Of a stretch of 36,503 bases of DNA, positions 16,713-25,024 are shown in pieces; position 1 is the first letter of the stretch; the number at the start of each line of letters is the position of its first letter. Source of the DNA: Bacteroidota bacterium (lineage in GTDB: Bacteria > Bacteroidota > Rhodothermia > Rhodothermales > JAHQVL01); assembly GCA_039111535.1 (NCBI GenBank), contig JBCCIM010000041.1:1-36503 (forward strand). Direction: 5' to 3'. Below the pieces are notes generated by a model that was given only the letters and a program-made list of their open reading frames with translations, searched no databases and had not been told where the DNA came from. Made by a program: the position numbers and the translations under genes.

Positions 16713-18446
16713 TCACTCGTTCACGAGGATCTTTGCTATCGCCCGGTGGCAGGCGAGATTTTCTTTACGATTTGTATGGACTTCGATGATCGTGCTTTTC
16801 TTCCCTGCTAAAGCACGTGCATAACTTGCGCTAAAGGTGTCTACCTGGTGGGTTTGCGCATAATCAAGGCCAAACATTTCTGCGGCGAACCCGAAATTTA
16901 ACCCATGCGGCGCTGCAAAATGCGATTCAAATATATCGTTGTATGAAGAGATTGGTAAAAAAGAGAAAATTCCGCCACCATCGTTATTTATTACAATGAT
17001 AATGACCGGTGCCGGCAAGCTGCGAAGTATAGCGAGCGAATTAAGATCATGCAAGAGGGTCAGGTCTCCGAGCAGCACAGTACAGCATTGGCCCGTACCG
17101 GCGACTACTCCGGCAGCAGTTGCTACCGTACCATCGATACCACTCGCACCGCGATTCAAGATCACAGGCGTTGGGCGCGCTTGAAGAATCGCAAACACGT
17201 CCATATCACGCACAGGCATACTGTTTCCGACAACAAGCGTCTCGCGTGCAAGGAGGGTCCCGAGTGTACGCGCCAGCAAAGGTTCTGTAAGGGTTGTTGC
17301 GCCGGCAAAGTAGGTATCCAGTTTGGCAGCTACGCCTGCGTCAGCTTCCTGCCAGGCGGAAAGCCACGCTGTACCATTTTCATCCGTGCCGGTAGTATGT
17401 TCAGCCAATTGCAAGGCAACCGTGGCGATATCACCTTCGATACGGGTAGTGACGTTGTGGGTGGGGTCGAGTCTGTCAGGCAATCCGTCAACAACTACGT
17501 GTTTGCTGGGTGCCGTACGCTCAAGCCATTGCAGCACTTTTTTGGAGGTGTACCGTTTCCCAAACTGCAACACCATGTCGGGTCCCTCACGAAAAGCCGG
17601 CGTATCTACAAGAAAATCCTGGTTGACAATTACGTGCCTATCTAACTCATCTACTTGCGCGCCAACATCTGCAAAAACGGGCCAGTTCGACTTTTTGGCA
17701 AGGTGAACAACTGCAGCCCCTTCTGCAGGAGAACGCATCCGTCCGGCAATTACAACACCACGCGCTGATGCGCGAATGTGGTCAGCGATTGCTGTTAATT
17801 GGGGTTCAGCTGCAACACGTACGGTAGCCGGATACGCCGTGAAGGGCGCATCGGATTGCTCCCAATTTTTCAAAGAGGCAGCGTAAGCTGTAAAGTCAGC
17901 GTGCGTTTCACCCGGCGCAAGGGGTTCGCGAAACATCCAGTTCAAGTGTACGGGCCCCTCCTGACTACGGTGCACTGCCTGGTCTATGGTTGTAAGTACA
18001 AAAGCGGGCGCAATTTCGACCGTCGGTGGAGGACCATCGAAAGCCCACGAAAGATAGTCTCCGAAAATGCCGGGCTGCGTAATAGTTTGATTGGCACCTG
18101 TACGACGAAGCTCAGGAGGACGATCCGCAGTTAACAACAGCATGGGCACCCCTTCAATGGCAGCTTCCACAACAGCAGGCAATCCATTCGCAACAGCAGT
18201 CCCAGACGTGGTAATCCAGCCAGCCGGCCGGCCTGTTGCGCGCGCAAACCCGAGCGCTGCAAAAGCCGTCCCTCGTTCATCAAAATGGACAAACGATGTT
18301 GCTTTGGGGTGGCGGGCAACAGCTGTAGTGAACGGCGTAGAACGCGAGCCTGGGGCGATAAAGAAAGTATCCACGCCACACCTGACCAGTTCTTCAACGA
18401 TCAGATACGTCCACAGATGGTTAATATTTGGCGCGTCGTTGATCAA
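16713..18446 (-). CDS. menD: 2-succinyl-5-enolpyruvyl-6-hydroxy-3-cyclohexene-1-carboxylate synthase
   Basis: MenD is a thiamine-diphosphate enzyme that joins 2-oxoglutarate to isochorismate. Motifs: FIAPGSRSTPFTTAV, HFDERGTAFAALG with the cofactor Glu, TSGTAVANGLPAVVEA, LTADRPPELRRTGANQTI, NRGASGIDGTVATAAG and the ThDP/Mg site LLGDLTLLHDLNSLAIL with NNDGGGIFSFLP. The frame is open back to 18590 over the end of menF, but family alignment places the start just before PNINHLWTYLI. TTG 18446 is the only nearby start codon and gives 577 residues; ATG 18503 is the alternative. From TTG the gene overlaps menF by 26 bp. Confidence 0.94.
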   Translation of the reverse strand: MINDAPNINHLWTYLIVEELVRCGVDTFFIAPGSRSTPFTTAVARHPKATSFVHFDERGTAFAALGFARATGRPAGWITTSGTAVANGLPAVVEAAIEGVPMLLLTADRPPELRRTGANQTITQPGIFGDYLSWAFDGPPPTVEIAPAFVLTTIDQAVHRSQEGPVHLNWMFREPLAPGETHADFTAYAASLKNWEQSDAPFTAYPATVRVAAEPQLTAIADHIRASARGVVIAGRMRSPAEGAAVVHLAKKSNWPVFADVGAQVDELDRHVIVNQDFLVDTPAFREGPDMVLQFGKRYTSKKVLQWLERTAPSKHVVVDGLPDRLDPTHNVTTRIEGDIATVALQLAEHTTGTDENGTAWLSAWQEADAGVAAKLDTYFAGATTLTEPLLARTLGTLLARETLVVGNSMPVRDMDVFAILQARPTPVILNRGASGIDGTVATAAGVVAGTGQCCTVLLGDLTLLHDLNSLAILRSLPAPVIIIVINNDGGGIFSFLPISSYNDIFESHFAAPHGLNFGFAAEMFGLDYAQTHQVDTFSASYARALAGKKSTIIEVHTNRKENLACHRAIAKILVNE

Positions 18447-19842
18447 GCCCCAATGCTTTGATAAAATCGCCGATTTTCTGCTCAATTTCCTGCCATTCAT
18501 CGACAGGTTTGGAGCCTTCAACAATGCCGGCGCCCGAATAGAGGGCAAGCTTTCGATCTGTTGCAAGTCCGGATCGGATGGCAACCGCAAATTCTGCGGC
18601 TTCGTTACTCATCCAGCCAATAGGTCCCGCATACCACCCGCGATCAAATGACTCCAGTTGCCGGATAGTTTCCATGGCCTCTTTCTTTGGATGTCCGCCC
18701 ACCGCAGAGGTTGGAGGCAATGCCTGCAAAATGTCGACGTCTGAAATAGACGGGCGCAGCATCCCATGGAATTTAGATCGAAGGTGCCGGCCAATATTGA
18801 GATTCATCAAAGAAGGTGCTTTGTCCATCGTAATATCCGTGCATATCGCACGAAAGACTTGCTCGATGCTACGCCTGACAAACGCGTGCTCGTGCTGGTC
18901 TTTATCACTCAATAGTAGCCGATGTCCCAGTTCAATGTCTTTTGCATTGATATCATCGCGCATTCCTGTGCCGGCAACGGCTTCGCTAAAAATAGCCCTG
19001 CCATTGCGGCGATACAGGCGCTCTGGCGGCGCACCCAAAAAGACATACGCATCCTGCACCTGAAAATAGAAGTGAAAACAGTTTGGTGTTGCCTCACGAA
19101 GCAGTTTGAAAAGCAAAAATTTATCAAACGCTTCTGTAAAAGAAAATTCTACTTTGCGCGCCAGCACAACTTTTTCAAGCGGATGGCCATTCCGAATCAT
19201 TTTCAGCGCCTCCTGTATCATACCGCGCCACCCTGATTCATTTGGGGAATCATGTCGCGCTATAGGCAACGGGACCTCTCCACGTAATTTGTGTGTCGAG
19301 AATTGTATGCCAGCAAGTGCAGCCAGTAGCTCCTCTTCCCGGTGCATATCCTCGCCTGGGATCAGGTTGCAGCACAAGAAAAATTGTCCGTCGTGTCCCT
19401 GAAGCTCAAACCGAGGCAACACAAAACAAAAGTTTCCGGCAACGGGCCACTCTGGGGTGCCTGCTTGATCAAACCTGATGCCACCATAATACCGCACACC
19501 TTCCTGTGCCTCTTCTAGCCGCTCATTAACTTGCGCTTTAAGCACTGGAAAAGCATCATTACCCTGGGCAATGAGTTGATCAGCCTCGCCCAACGCTGCA
19601 GTAAAAAACTGGTCGTCTCTGGCCTCCCAGAAAATTTTTATATCAGCATCCTGCTCACGCAACCACTGGACAGGATCGAGCGCAGCAACAGGCACAGAAA
19701 CCTGTACAATACGCTGATCGACCGCTGCAGTATTTCGGGCTGCAGCAAGGACAGACCTGACTTGATCTGAAAGCATTAACGACGGCTTTGTAACCGGCGT
19801 TACCTGCAAGGTGCTTTGTATGTTATCGCGTCTCTCCATCAT
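18421..19842 (-). CDS. menF: Isochorismate synthase
   Basis: MenF converts chorismate to isochorismate, the branch step to menaquinone. The 473-residue product has a chorismate-binding C-terminal domain: EKVVLARKVEFSF, FLGAPPERLYRRNGRAIFSEA, AVAGTGMRDD, LLLSDKDQHEHAFVRRSIE, LPPTSAVGGHPKKEAM, FDRGWYAGPIGWM and LYSGAGIVEGSKPVDEWQEIEQKI. The N-terminal third is a divergent MenF-type region. Isochorismate synthase rather than anthranilate or 4-amino-4-deoxychorismate synthase is supported by menD directly downstream. The start is ATG 19842 or the next ATG 19839. Confidence 0.94.
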   Translation of the reverse strand: MMERRDNIQSTLQVTPVTKPSLMLSDQVRSVLAAARNTAAVDQRIVQVSVPVAALDPVQWLREQDADIKIFWEARDDQFFTAALGEADQLIAQGNDAFPVLKAQVNERLEEAQEGVRYYGGIRFDQAGTPEWPVAGNFCFVLPRFELQGHDGQFFLCCNLIPGEDMHREEELLAALAGIQFSTHKLRGEVPLPIARHDSPNESGWRGMIQEALKMIRNGHPLEKVVLARKVEFSFTEAFDKFLLFKLLREATPNCFHFYFQVQDAYVFLGAPPERLYRRNGRAIFSEAVAGTGMRDDINAKDIELGHRLLLSDKDQHEHAFVRRSIEQVFRAICTDITMDKAPSLMNLNIGRHLRSKFHGMLRPSISDVDILQALPPTSAVGGHPKKEAMETIRQLESFDRGWYAGPIGWMSNEAAEFAVAIRSGLATDRKLALYSGAGIVEGSKPVDEWQEIEQKIGDFIKALGLDQRRAKY

Positions 19843-19876
19843 ACCTGTACCGGTTGTCGTTCAGGTGTTCAGAACA

Positions 19877-20593
19877 CTAACTTAAGGATGCCAGATGATC
19901 GGTATTGTTTAAATACTGCATTTCAAATCCGGCCGCACTATGCGTGATATAGTTTATGCCCGTGTTGGCATGTTTAATCTCCTCCATCCGCTGCAATCCA
20001 TATGCATCAAGCAAGCTTGCAATCAGGATGCGAAGAAACCGACCGTGGGCCACAACCATGACCCGTTCGCCGGCGTGATTGTCAATTATATAGTTGATGC
20101 CCCGCAGGGCCCGCTGCTGAACATCCAGGGCAGACTCCCCTCTTCCAATCGAAAAAGTATAATTGCCTTGCTGCCATTCTTCGCGCATACGTACAAACTC
20201 GTCGCGTAGCGCGTCTGTTACATGCATGCCTTCATAGTCACCCCACGACATCTCTTCGAGATCGTTGAGGTATATGAGGGGCTTATCCTGGTTCTCCAAT
20301 GCAACAGTCTGGGCAGTCTGTTTGGCACGAATAAGGGTACTGGCGTAAATCACATCCAGGTTAAAAGTAGCCGCGTGTGATGCCAAAGCACGCGCTTGCC
20401 GGCGTCCCAACTCATTCAGCGGTACATCTATCCCTCTGCCCTGCACAATGCCCTGCTTGTTGTAATCCGTTTCGCCGTGACGTACAAGAAACAGGTGGGT
20501 AACAGCGTTCTCCACACGTGCTGCCGGCCTAGACGCCTCACCGCTCGAAAAGGCAGGGGCTCTTGATTCAGATCCTTCCGCTGACTTCGTCAT
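19877..20593 (-). CDS. Histidine phosphatase family protein (phosphoglycerate mutase-like)
   Basis: A protein of about 238 residues with the RHG motif LFLVRHGETDYNKQGIVQGRG, the LNELGRRQARAL region, a catalytic acid in MSWGDYEGM and the second His in MVVAHGRFLRILIASLL. It is a small phosphatase of the cobC/gpmB type; the substrate cannot be told from sequence. The first 30 residues (MTKSAEGSESRAPAF and on) are a polar extension rich in Ser and Ala before the fold. ATG 20593 overlaps the stop of the upstream membrane protein (ATGA), with AGGAA in front. It lies 34 bp upstream of menF and may be on the men transcript. Confidence 0.88.
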   Translation of the reverse strand: MTKSAEGSESRAPAFSSGEASRPAARVENAVTHLFLVRHGETDYNKQGIVQGRGIDVPLNELGRRQARALASHAATFNLDVIYASTLIRAKQTAQTVALENQDKPLIYLNDLEEMSWGDYEGMHVTDALRDEFVRMREEWQQGNYTFSIGRGESALDVQQRALRGINYIIDNHAGERVMVVAHGRFLRILIASLLDAYGLQRMEEIKHANTGINYITHSAAGFEMQYLNNTDHLASLS

Positions 20594-21219
20594 TTCCTGG
20601 TTAATCGGTTCAAAATAAAACGCTCCATTTCGTCGAGTTCGGGCAACGATACCCGGTGCTTCATAGCTGCACGTACGATCACCGACTTCAACACCTGATC
20701 GGGATACGGGACTGCATACATGCGCGCATGTACTTTGTCTAGCAAAGGCTTAAACAACTGATCTACAAGGCCCCAGCGGATGACGATAAACAAGACCAGT
20801 CCAATTCCCATCAACAAAAACTGGTCATTGATGGCAAACCAACTCATCCCGATTACATAGAACAACCCCTGGGCCCAAACCTGATCCAATAGTCTGAGTA
20901 CGGGAGACACCGTCAGGCTCGTTAAAACAGGGCCCCAGATGGCAAAAAGGAGGTAAACGGCTACAGCAATTCCGAGGGTGGGTAACACACCGAGCGTCCA
21001 CAGCAATGGTGGAATGCTCCAGAGCATCAGTGTTTTTGGACTCCCAAGCCAACGGGCAGCCATATTTAGCAACCAGTCTATGGATCGGTGCGCAAGAACA
21101 GGCTCCGCATATTGCTTAAGATCAGCAATGGTTGTGTGAAACCAATGCCCTGCGGCGGTAAATATTCCGTTGGGTGTTTCGATGAAGGATGCGTCTTTAT
21201 CCGCGATGGGGACCTTCAT
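20590..21219 (-). CDS. Unknown membrane protein, 209 aa
   Basis: I do not recognise this gene. ATG 21219 has a Shine-Dalgarno-like TAGGTT at a suitable distance and yields a soluble-looking first 55 residues (MKVPIADKDASFIETPNGIF), then three or four membrane helices around TLMLWSIPPLLWTLGVLPTL, AVAVYLLFAIWGPVLTSLTV and LFYVIGMSWF plus FLLMGIGLVLFIVIRWGLV. A basic, predicted cytoplasmic tail follows (MYAVPYPDQVLKSVIVRAAMKHRVSLPELDEMERFILN, given in part). The open frame reaches 21348 upstream, but that part is not coding-like. The stop overlaps the start of the histidine phosphatase gene, so the two are translated together. Confidence 0.7.
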   Translation of the reverse strand: MKVPIADKDASFIETPNGIFTAAGHWFHTTIADLKQYAEPVLAHRSIDWLLNMAARWLGSPKTLMLWSIPPLLWTLGVLPTLGIAVAVYLLFAIWGPVLTSLTVSPVLRLLDQVWAQGLFYVIGMSWFAINDQFLLMGIGLVLFIVIRWGLVDQLFKPLLDKVHARMYAVPYPDQVLKSVIVRAAMKHRVSLPELDEMERFILNRLTRK

Positions 21220-21499
21220 AAGTAACCTACCGGTTGGCCGAGGTATCAGGAATCCTGTAGAGATACAAAATCTAGCGTTACCAAACCACACAAGAATGAA
21301 CGATTCAGGGGCACAAATTACGGACACACCAGCTCCAGATCCGCTCATTCCTCTGTAGCTAAACGTAACGATTCCGAACGATCAATAGTTTCAAAAATTA
21401 TTGAAAGTTTGGTTCAGATGCACGCAGGCCAGTAATTAATGCTCAAATGCGATGTGCCGGCCCCTCATTTCCGGCAATTTCCAATGTGGGGTATAAACG
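21220..21499. other. Intergenic 280 bp, no gene seen
   Basis: No open frame with coding character. A weak inverted repeat TTTCAA-AAATTA-TTGAAA lies at 21389-21406, and GCCGG/CCGGC arms occur near 21456-21476. The stretch separates the DUF4230 gene stop from the membrane protein start on the same strand, so it may hold a promoter and a terminator, neither clear. Confidence 0.4.
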
Positions 21500-22177
21500 C
21501 TAGCCTTGCGGGGTGTACAGTTGAACACCTTTTCTAAACCGGATTACAGGATCTGACACGCCAGCTGCTTTTAACGCCGGCACCAATAACCGGGAAAGGG
21601 CTGCTTCGGTGTTTCGCAAGGGTTGTGGGGATGTTTGCAGGTGTGCTTCAGCTTCTGCACGGAGTGCATCTTTGGCAACAACCATGGCTTTGTGCTCTAC
21701 AGCTTGTCCACTCCACGAATGTAGTCTCGCCCACCCTACTTCTGTTTGAACCTCCATATTTTCGAGGTTCGGATCAACAGACTCTACTTCAAGCTCGCTG
21801 GCGGTAATTATGACAACATTACCGGGCTCAAAAGAAATGGAGCTGCCGTCAATCTTGAGCAGATCGACACCATAGGACACACGCCCCGGTAGTCGTACAG
21901 TTGATTTCGTGGTACCCAGCGAGATGGACTTGTCAAAGTAATCCGGGAAGAGATACTTGGTGTTTTGCTGCGTGATGGTTGCGTTGATATCCAGGTATCC
22001 CGCAACCAGAAAGGAAGCCGGCACCTCACGCCTAAGCTCGGAGATGATAATCTCTTTAACGTCTTCTTGCGTGATCTGCACATCAGGCAATGATGGCGCA
22101 GAAATCTGGGGTGGTGACAGGTAGATACCTACCGCAACTCCAGCAAGCAGCAACAGGATCAGGAAAATGCCTCTCAT
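21500..22177 (-). CDS. DUF4230 domain protein, membrane anchored
   Basis: The 225-residue product begins MRGIFLILLLLAGVAVGIYL, an anchor or signal segment, followed by a DUF4230 domain. IISELRREVPASFLVAGYLDINATI and TTKSTVRLPGRVSYGVDLLKIDGSSISFE are the usual strands, then a long helix (WSGQAVEHKAMVVAKDALRAEAE) and VIRFRKGVQLYT. The family is of unknown function and is often found in Gram-negatives and Firmicutes as an exported protein. It lies 101 bp downstream of the YbbR-like gene on the same strand. ATG 22177 is the only good start. Confidence 0.75.
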   Translation of the reverse strand: MRGIFLILLLLAGVAVGIYLSPPQISAPSLPDVQITQEDVKEIIISELRREVPASFLVAGYLDINATITQQNTKYLFPDYFDKSISLGTTKSTVRLPGRVSYGVDLLKIDGSSISFEPGNVVIITASELEVESVDPNLENMEVQTEVGWARLHSWSGQAVEHKAMVVAKDALRAEAEAHLQTSPQPLRNTEAALSRLLVPALKAAGVSDPVIRFRKGVQLYTPQG

Positions 22178-22278
22178 GACAATATTGGCTACCGACCATA
22201 CAACGGCATAGAAATGCCCGGGCGTTCAAATGATAAAGCGTAGGGTATTATTATGTCGAATAGCACACCTAAGTTGCA

Positions 22279-23292
22279 CTACTCATCCAGCAACACGTCG
22301 TAATAGCGCAATTTTGATGGAAACATGACAACATCACGCAACCATATGCCCTGGGGAAGGACCAATTCAGGGACAATAAAACCTGTGGTATCATCCCGTA
22401 GTGCGTCGTATGATACGGAGGCAAGAAAATCACTGGCATCTTGCGCCATCTGATATTGTGCAAGCGGTACCCTGAACTTGACTTCAATAATCGGAGGATC
22501 AAGGGTCAAGTACTCCTGCATAGATGGGACATCATTTAAGTGGACATCCAGGTCACGGGTGCCTTCAGTGAATTGTGCGGTAACAGCAGAAAGACGTGTT
22601 TCACTGATGCTGAGCGCAACAAGTCCTTTCAAGGTATCAGCCAGTTGCACGGTAATATCAAGGGTGTCTTTCACGTCTTCCCGCTCAAAAAACGCTGTTG
22701 GCCAGTGGGTAATGTTCTCAAGGATGGATTGTGCACCGGAAAGCTCAACAGAATCAGGTGTTACCCAGATGTCTTGCACTATATCGTGCGTAGCCGGCCA
22801 GGAAATTTCAGCACGGGGCTGGATCGGTACTTTTTTGGTCTGACGCGCTTCTTTTTGCAGCGAAAGGATGGCCGGCAAGGTGCGCTCAACCATCATATTC
22901 TGGGGCAACCGTCGCTCTACTGCTTCCTGGACACTCAACTGCGATTGATTGGCGTCGATGACAATACTGGGTGGATTGTAATAAAGCTGCAGCAACTGCA
23001 ATCCATCCCCTTTCACCATCACATTTACACTTGGAGGTGGCAGGGTAACAAATGCTTCGTTTTCAGACAGGTTTTCGACGCGCGTAACGATGTCAAACGA
23101 CTTGGTATAGCTCTCACTCATTGAGCTAAAGAACCAAAGGATCACGGAGAACACAATGCACATTGTGATCACAAAACCACGGTGTTCAGGCTGCTCACCT
23201 TCATCGTGTGGTTCTTTGCTGGAAAGCGAAAAGATATTGTTTAGCCGCTCCCAGAAAACCGATCCGTATGACGCTGATTCAGAATTCGCCAC
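22279..23292 (-). CDS. YbbR/CdaR-like protein
   Basis: The 337-residue product has a cytoplasmic N-terminus (about 40 residues, acidic), one membrane helix (GFVITMCIVFSVILWFFSS) and then YbbR-type repeats: SFDIVTRVENLSENEAFV with PPPSVNVMVKGDGLQLL; WVTPDSVELSGAQSILENI; then FTEGTRDLDVHLNDVP. In many bacteria YbbR/CdaR sits next to the diadenylate cyclase CdaA and controls it. No cdaA is in the window, so its partner is unknown. The start is GTG 23292 (GTGGCGAATTCTG). It lies between the flippase and the DUF4230 gene. Confidence 0.75.
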   Translation of the reverse strand: MANSESASYGSVFWERLNNIFSLSSKEPHDEGEQPEHRGFVITMCIVFSVILWFFSSMSESYTKSFDIVTRVENLSENEAFVTLPPPSVNVMVKGDGLQLLQLYYNPPSIVIDANQSQLSVQEAVERRLPQNMMVERTLPAILSLQKEARQTKKVPIQPRAEISWPATHDIVQDIWVTPDSVELSGAQSILENITHWPTAFFEREDVKDTLDITVQLADTLKGLVALSISETRLSAVTAQFTEGTRDLDVHLNDVPSMQEYLTLDPPIIEVKFRVPLAQYQMAQDASDFLASVSYDALRDDTTGFIVPELVLPQGIWLRDVVMFPSKLRYYDVLLDE

Positions 23293-23402
23293 AATCGAAA
23301 TTAATCATTGAATTGTTGAAATGCCGGTAGGCCTTGTATGTAATGAACATACGCGCTAAATAGCCGCACCAGGTAACGAGCCTAGTACCGATTTACCCGG
23401 CC

Positions 23403-24881
23403 TTAGGTCCAACCTATTTTCTCTTTGATAAATTGCCATCCCTGAGCAATCTCATCCCGACTGTATAACCTAAAAAGGAATAACAGCGGGAAGTAGGTCA
23501 GGATAAGCAAAACACGTGCAAAAATTCTCGGTACCAGTGCGAACTCCTGCGTCAGCAAGCCAAGCACAAAAAGGCAGGTAACAATGCCAAGGACGATTGC
23601 GAAGGTAGACCACCGGTATTGGATATCAATTTCTTTGCCCGCGAGGCGATTTGCCAAAAAAACAAGGATCCCATATGACAACACAGTAGCGGCGGCTGCG
23701 CCATAAGCACCGGTTGTCGGAATAAGCGCAAGGTTCAGCAATACATTCAGTACAGCCGCTATCGACACCATCCAGGAAATGAGGTGGGTTTTATTGGTTG
23801 CAAAGAAAATGTTGTTGATCACAACAAACACACCATACAGCATTGCCCCCAATGCAAGCGGAAAAACGAGAATTGTACTTTCAAGGTAGTAGGCATCTAC
23901 CCCGATGCGGCCAAGGGCTGCGGTCAGGTCAAAAGCCAGCAACGCAATGCCGAGCACAAACCACGCGGCCCATATAGAAAAATGTCGGAAAGCCCGCCTG
24001 TGTAAACTGAGGTCCCCACTGCCCAGTGTTTTGAGGCCAAGAATGGTGAAAGCAAGCTGAAAACTCTGTACTACAAAAAGATTTAATACGCCACTGAGCC
24101 TCGCCGCCCACTCGTACATGGCAACCGTTTCATCTGAAGCAAGCTCTTTCAGCAAAAAACGATCGCCGGCATTCAAAACAAGTCCGGCAAGTCCCATAAA
24201 AATGAGCGGGCCGCCATAAGCAAGTAAAGGACGCAAGAGCCCTACTTTAAATTGCCACTTTATTGAGGAAAGCAACGCTACGAGCAGTACAAAAACCTGC
24301 AATCCGGAGGCACAGGCATACGCCATGTAGATGCCTTCAATCCCCCGTTGCTGTGCTGCAAGAAAAACATATACGCCGCCAATCAACACAACCATTTCCA
24401 GCATGATCACAAGTACATACACCCCGGGCCGCTCTTGAATGCGAAGCAGCATCATGGGTACGGCTGCTATAACTTTGCACCCGATATATATCCCCAAAAA
24501 CAGGATGACATGACCGGCGCCGGTGTCATCGAGGAAATACGAGGCCAGCGGTTCGGCAAAAAACTGCAAAATCAGCCAGAACAAGCCGGCAAACCCGATG
24601 GATGCAACAACTGCCGTAAAAGGCAACGCTTCCTGTTCACCCGCACGCTCATCTCTCCCTACATACCTTAGCAGACCATTCCCTAATCCTAGCCCAGCGA
24701 CAATGATGCAAATCTGGGCAAACACAAAAAGCGTCGCAAATTGACCGTACGCCTTGACACTTAAAATGGAAGAGTTCAGATAAAGCGGTGCAAGAAATAA
24801 CCCGCTAAGTTTAATGGCAACATTGCCAAGTGCGTACAAGCCACTTTGCTTGATAAGGTCAAAAATAGATCTTTTTGCCAT
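23403..24881 (-). CDS. Polysaccharide biosynthesis flippase (MVF/Wzx-like)
   Basis: An integral membrane protein of about 492 residues with twelve or more helices. The N-terminus MAKRSIFDLIKQSGLYALGNVAIKLSGLFLAPLYL is the typical Wzx/MurJ-superfamily start, and GGPLIFMGLAGLVLNAGDRFLLKELAS is the typical second-half opening. Such proteins flip lipid-linked saccharides across the inner membrane. With the epimerase, glycosyltransferase and YfhO genes 2 kb away, a surface glycan role is likely. The frame reaches upstream to 24914, but ATG 24881 is the better start. It diverges from the cytochrome/LRR gene. Confidence 0.88.
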   Translation of the reverse strand: MAKRSIFDLIKQSGLYALGNVAIKLSGLFLAPLYLNSSILSVKAYGQFATLFVFAQICIIVAGLGLGNGLLRYVGRDERAGEQEALPFTAVVASIGFAGLFWLILQFFAEPLASYFLDDTGAGHVILFLGIYIGCKVIAAVPMMLLRIQERPGVYVLVIMLEMVVLIGGVYVFLAAQQRGIEGIYMAYACASGLQVFVLLVALLSSIKWQFKVGLLRPLLAYGGPLIFMGLAGLVLNAGDRFLLKELASDETVAMYEWAARLSGVLNLFVVQSFQLAFTILGLKTLGSGDLSLHRRAFRHFSIWAAWFVLGIALLAFDLTAALGRIGVDAYYLESTILVFPLALGAMLYGVFVVINNIFFATNKTHLISWMVSIAAVLNVLLNLALIPTTGAYGAAAATVLSYGILVFLANRLAGKEIDIQYRWSTFAIVLGIVTCLFVLGLLTQEFALVPRIFARVLLILTYFPLLFLFRLYSRDEIAQGWQFIKEKIGWT

Positions 24882-25004
24882 ACGGCTTAAACGTACGCAG
24901 ATGCAGGAATACAACGGTTTGGACTAAACGCGGGAGAAGGTTTTTTGTACCTGTTCTCGATCCTCGTTTTATATTTTTTTATAATACGAGGGTCTAAGAG
25001 AAAA

Positions 25005-25017
25005 AACCTGTCAGGTT
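25005..25017 (+). promoter_or_regulatory. Short inverted repeat covering the ribosome binding site
   Basis: AACCTG-T-CAGGTT is a near-perfect palindrome that ends 7 bp before the ATG at 25025. Its right arm contains AGG, the only Shine-Dalgarno-like bases in front of the gene. It could be an operator or could mask the site in RNA. An AT-rich block (TTTTATATTTTTTTATAATA, 24967-24986) upstream may be the promoter. Confidence 0.35.
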
Positions 25018-25024
25018 GTAAACT

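Noticed and set aside
18447-18590. N-terminal extension of MenD
   Set aside because: These codons overlap the conserved 3' end of menF in another frame and have no counterpart in MenD proteins.
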